13,242 bases of DNA from Thermoplasmata archaeon M9B1D. GTDB lineage: Archaea > Thermoplasmatota > E2 > DHVEG-1. The notes under the pieces were generated by a model. That model was not told where the DNA came from. It searched no databases and saw only the letters and a program-made list of their open reading frames with translations. Shown piece by piece: positions 12,709 through 13,242 of the stretch. How positions within the stretch are numbered: position 1 is the stretch's first letter; every line of letters begins with the position of its first letter. The stretch covers positions 1 through 13,242 of the forward strand of contig MUGC01000048.1 in the NCBI GenBank assembly GCA_002900535.1. Reading direction: 5' to 3'. Both the position numbers and the translations under genes were made by a program.

Positions 12709-13242
12709 ATGACAGTAATAGTTGTAACAGGAATACCAGGCGTTGGTAAAACTACAGTCATGAAAAAAGCAGCTAAAGGAATAAATATCGAGTTTGTAAC
12801 ATTTGGAACAATAATGGAAGAGATTGCAAAAGAAATGAAACTTGTAAAAGATAGAGACGAAATGCGTAAACTATCACTCGACCAGCAAAAAAAACTGCAA
12901 ATAAAAAGCGCCGAAAAAGTAGCTAAAATGGGAAACATAATACTTGATACGCACTGTACCATTAAAACACCTAAAGGTTACATGCCTGGGCTACCTGAAT
13001 GGGTTGTAAAAAGAATTAACCCGATAGCAATTGTTATAGTAGAAGCAAATCCAGAAGAAATATATAACAGACGCGCAAATGACCCTTCCAGGATGCGCGA
13101 TCCTGATACAAAAGAACAAATCGATGAACACCAACAAATAAATAGAGCCACTGCAATGGCATATGCAGCATTAACAGGTGCAACCGTAAAAATTGTATTT
13201 AATCATGATAACAAGTTAGATGATGCAGTTAAACAGGCATCA
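12709..13242 (+). CDS. adkA: Archaeal adenylate kinase AdkA (3' end outside window)
   Basis: The frame is open from ATG at 12709 to the last base, giving 178 residues; the family is about 190, so only a short C-terminus is missing. It has the P-loop GIPGVGKTT (8-16), FVTFGTIMEEIAKE after the first helices, LDTHCTIKTPKGYMPGLP in the middle and NRRANDPSRMRDPD in the lid region, all typical of the archaeal AdkA family rather than bacterial Adk. It catalyses ATP + AMP = 2 ADP in the cytoplasm. GGCGATC at 12698-12704 resembles the archaeal GGTGATC ribosome site at a suitable distance. The rpl15-secY-adkA order is the conserved distal end of the archaeal spc operon. No terminator is visible before the window ends. 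Confidence 0.93.
   Translation, partial: MTVIVVTGIPGVGKTTVMKKAAKGINIEFVTFGTIMEEIAKEMKLVKDRDEMRKLSLDQQKKLQIKSAEKVAKMGNIILDTHCTIKTPKGYMPGLPEWVVKRINPIAIVIVEANPEEIYNRRANDPSRMRDPDTKEQIDEHQQINRATAMAYAALTGATVKIVFNHDNKLDDAVKQAS

Noticed and set aside
12325..12962. Two overlapping minus-strand frames opposite secY and adkA
   Set aside because: Both are antisense to conserved housekeeping genes; adkA itself is the real gene here but runs off the window.
1..13242. CRISPR arrays, insertion sequences, phage genes and toxin-antitoxin pairs
   Set aside because: No regularly spaced repeats, transposase or integrase motifs, or small gene pairs of that type were found on either strand.

Overview
The window is AT-rich (roughly one third G+C by eye), densely coded archaeal DNA. 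The tRNA acp-transferase Taw2, the rRNA acp-transferase Tsr3, CDP-archaeol synthase, an archaeal-type adenylate kinase, archaeal SecY and uL15, a tRNA-Ala without encoded CCA, TATA-box promoters and T-run terminators all point to a euryarchaeote. The group of large secreted clan CD cysteine peptidases, the seven-bladed propeller/PKD protein and an ADP-forming acyl-CoA synthetase suggest a protein-degrading Thermoplasmatota-type sediment archaeon (MBG-D-like). That placement is inference; no 16S gene is present.

Layout. Positions 1-951: the end of taw2 overlapping tsr3, two SAM-dependent aminocarboxypropyl transferases acting on tRNA and rRNA. 989-2371: alpha subunit of an ADP-forming acyl-CoA synthetase. 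2400-3903, minus strand: a small zinc-binding protein, CDP-archaeol synthase and an ArsR-like winged-helix regulator. 3904-4307: a 404-base region with short repeats and no convincing gene. 4308-9609: three consecutive exported-protein genes (propeller plus PKD, caspase/legumain-like peptidase, gingipain-like C25 peptidase), each with signs of its own promoter and terminator. 9758-9831: tRNA-Ala(GGC) on the minus strand. 9921-10529: METTL5-type RNA adenine methyltransferase. 10664-13242: rpl15-secY-adkA, the distal end of the archaeal spc ribosomal operon, with adkA cut by the window end.

Working together. The exported peptidases would digest extracellular protein. Imported amino acids would be oxidised to acyl-CoA thioesters, and the ADP-forming synthetase would conserve that energy as ATP. 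SecY at the other end of the window encodes the channel these proteins leave by. The remaining genes are core housekeeping: translation accuracy (Taw2, Tsr3, METTL5-like, tRNA-Ala, uL15), lipid synthesis (CarS) and nucleotide balance (AdkA).

Most interesting signal: the propeller/PKD protein and the gingipain-like peptidase are unrelated in their bodies but end in a similar KSK...(F/L)E(N/S)FP....(I/L)LKQ tail. It is not a transmembrane anchor and does not look like a known archaeosortase tail. It may be an uncharacterised surface-retention or secretion signal.
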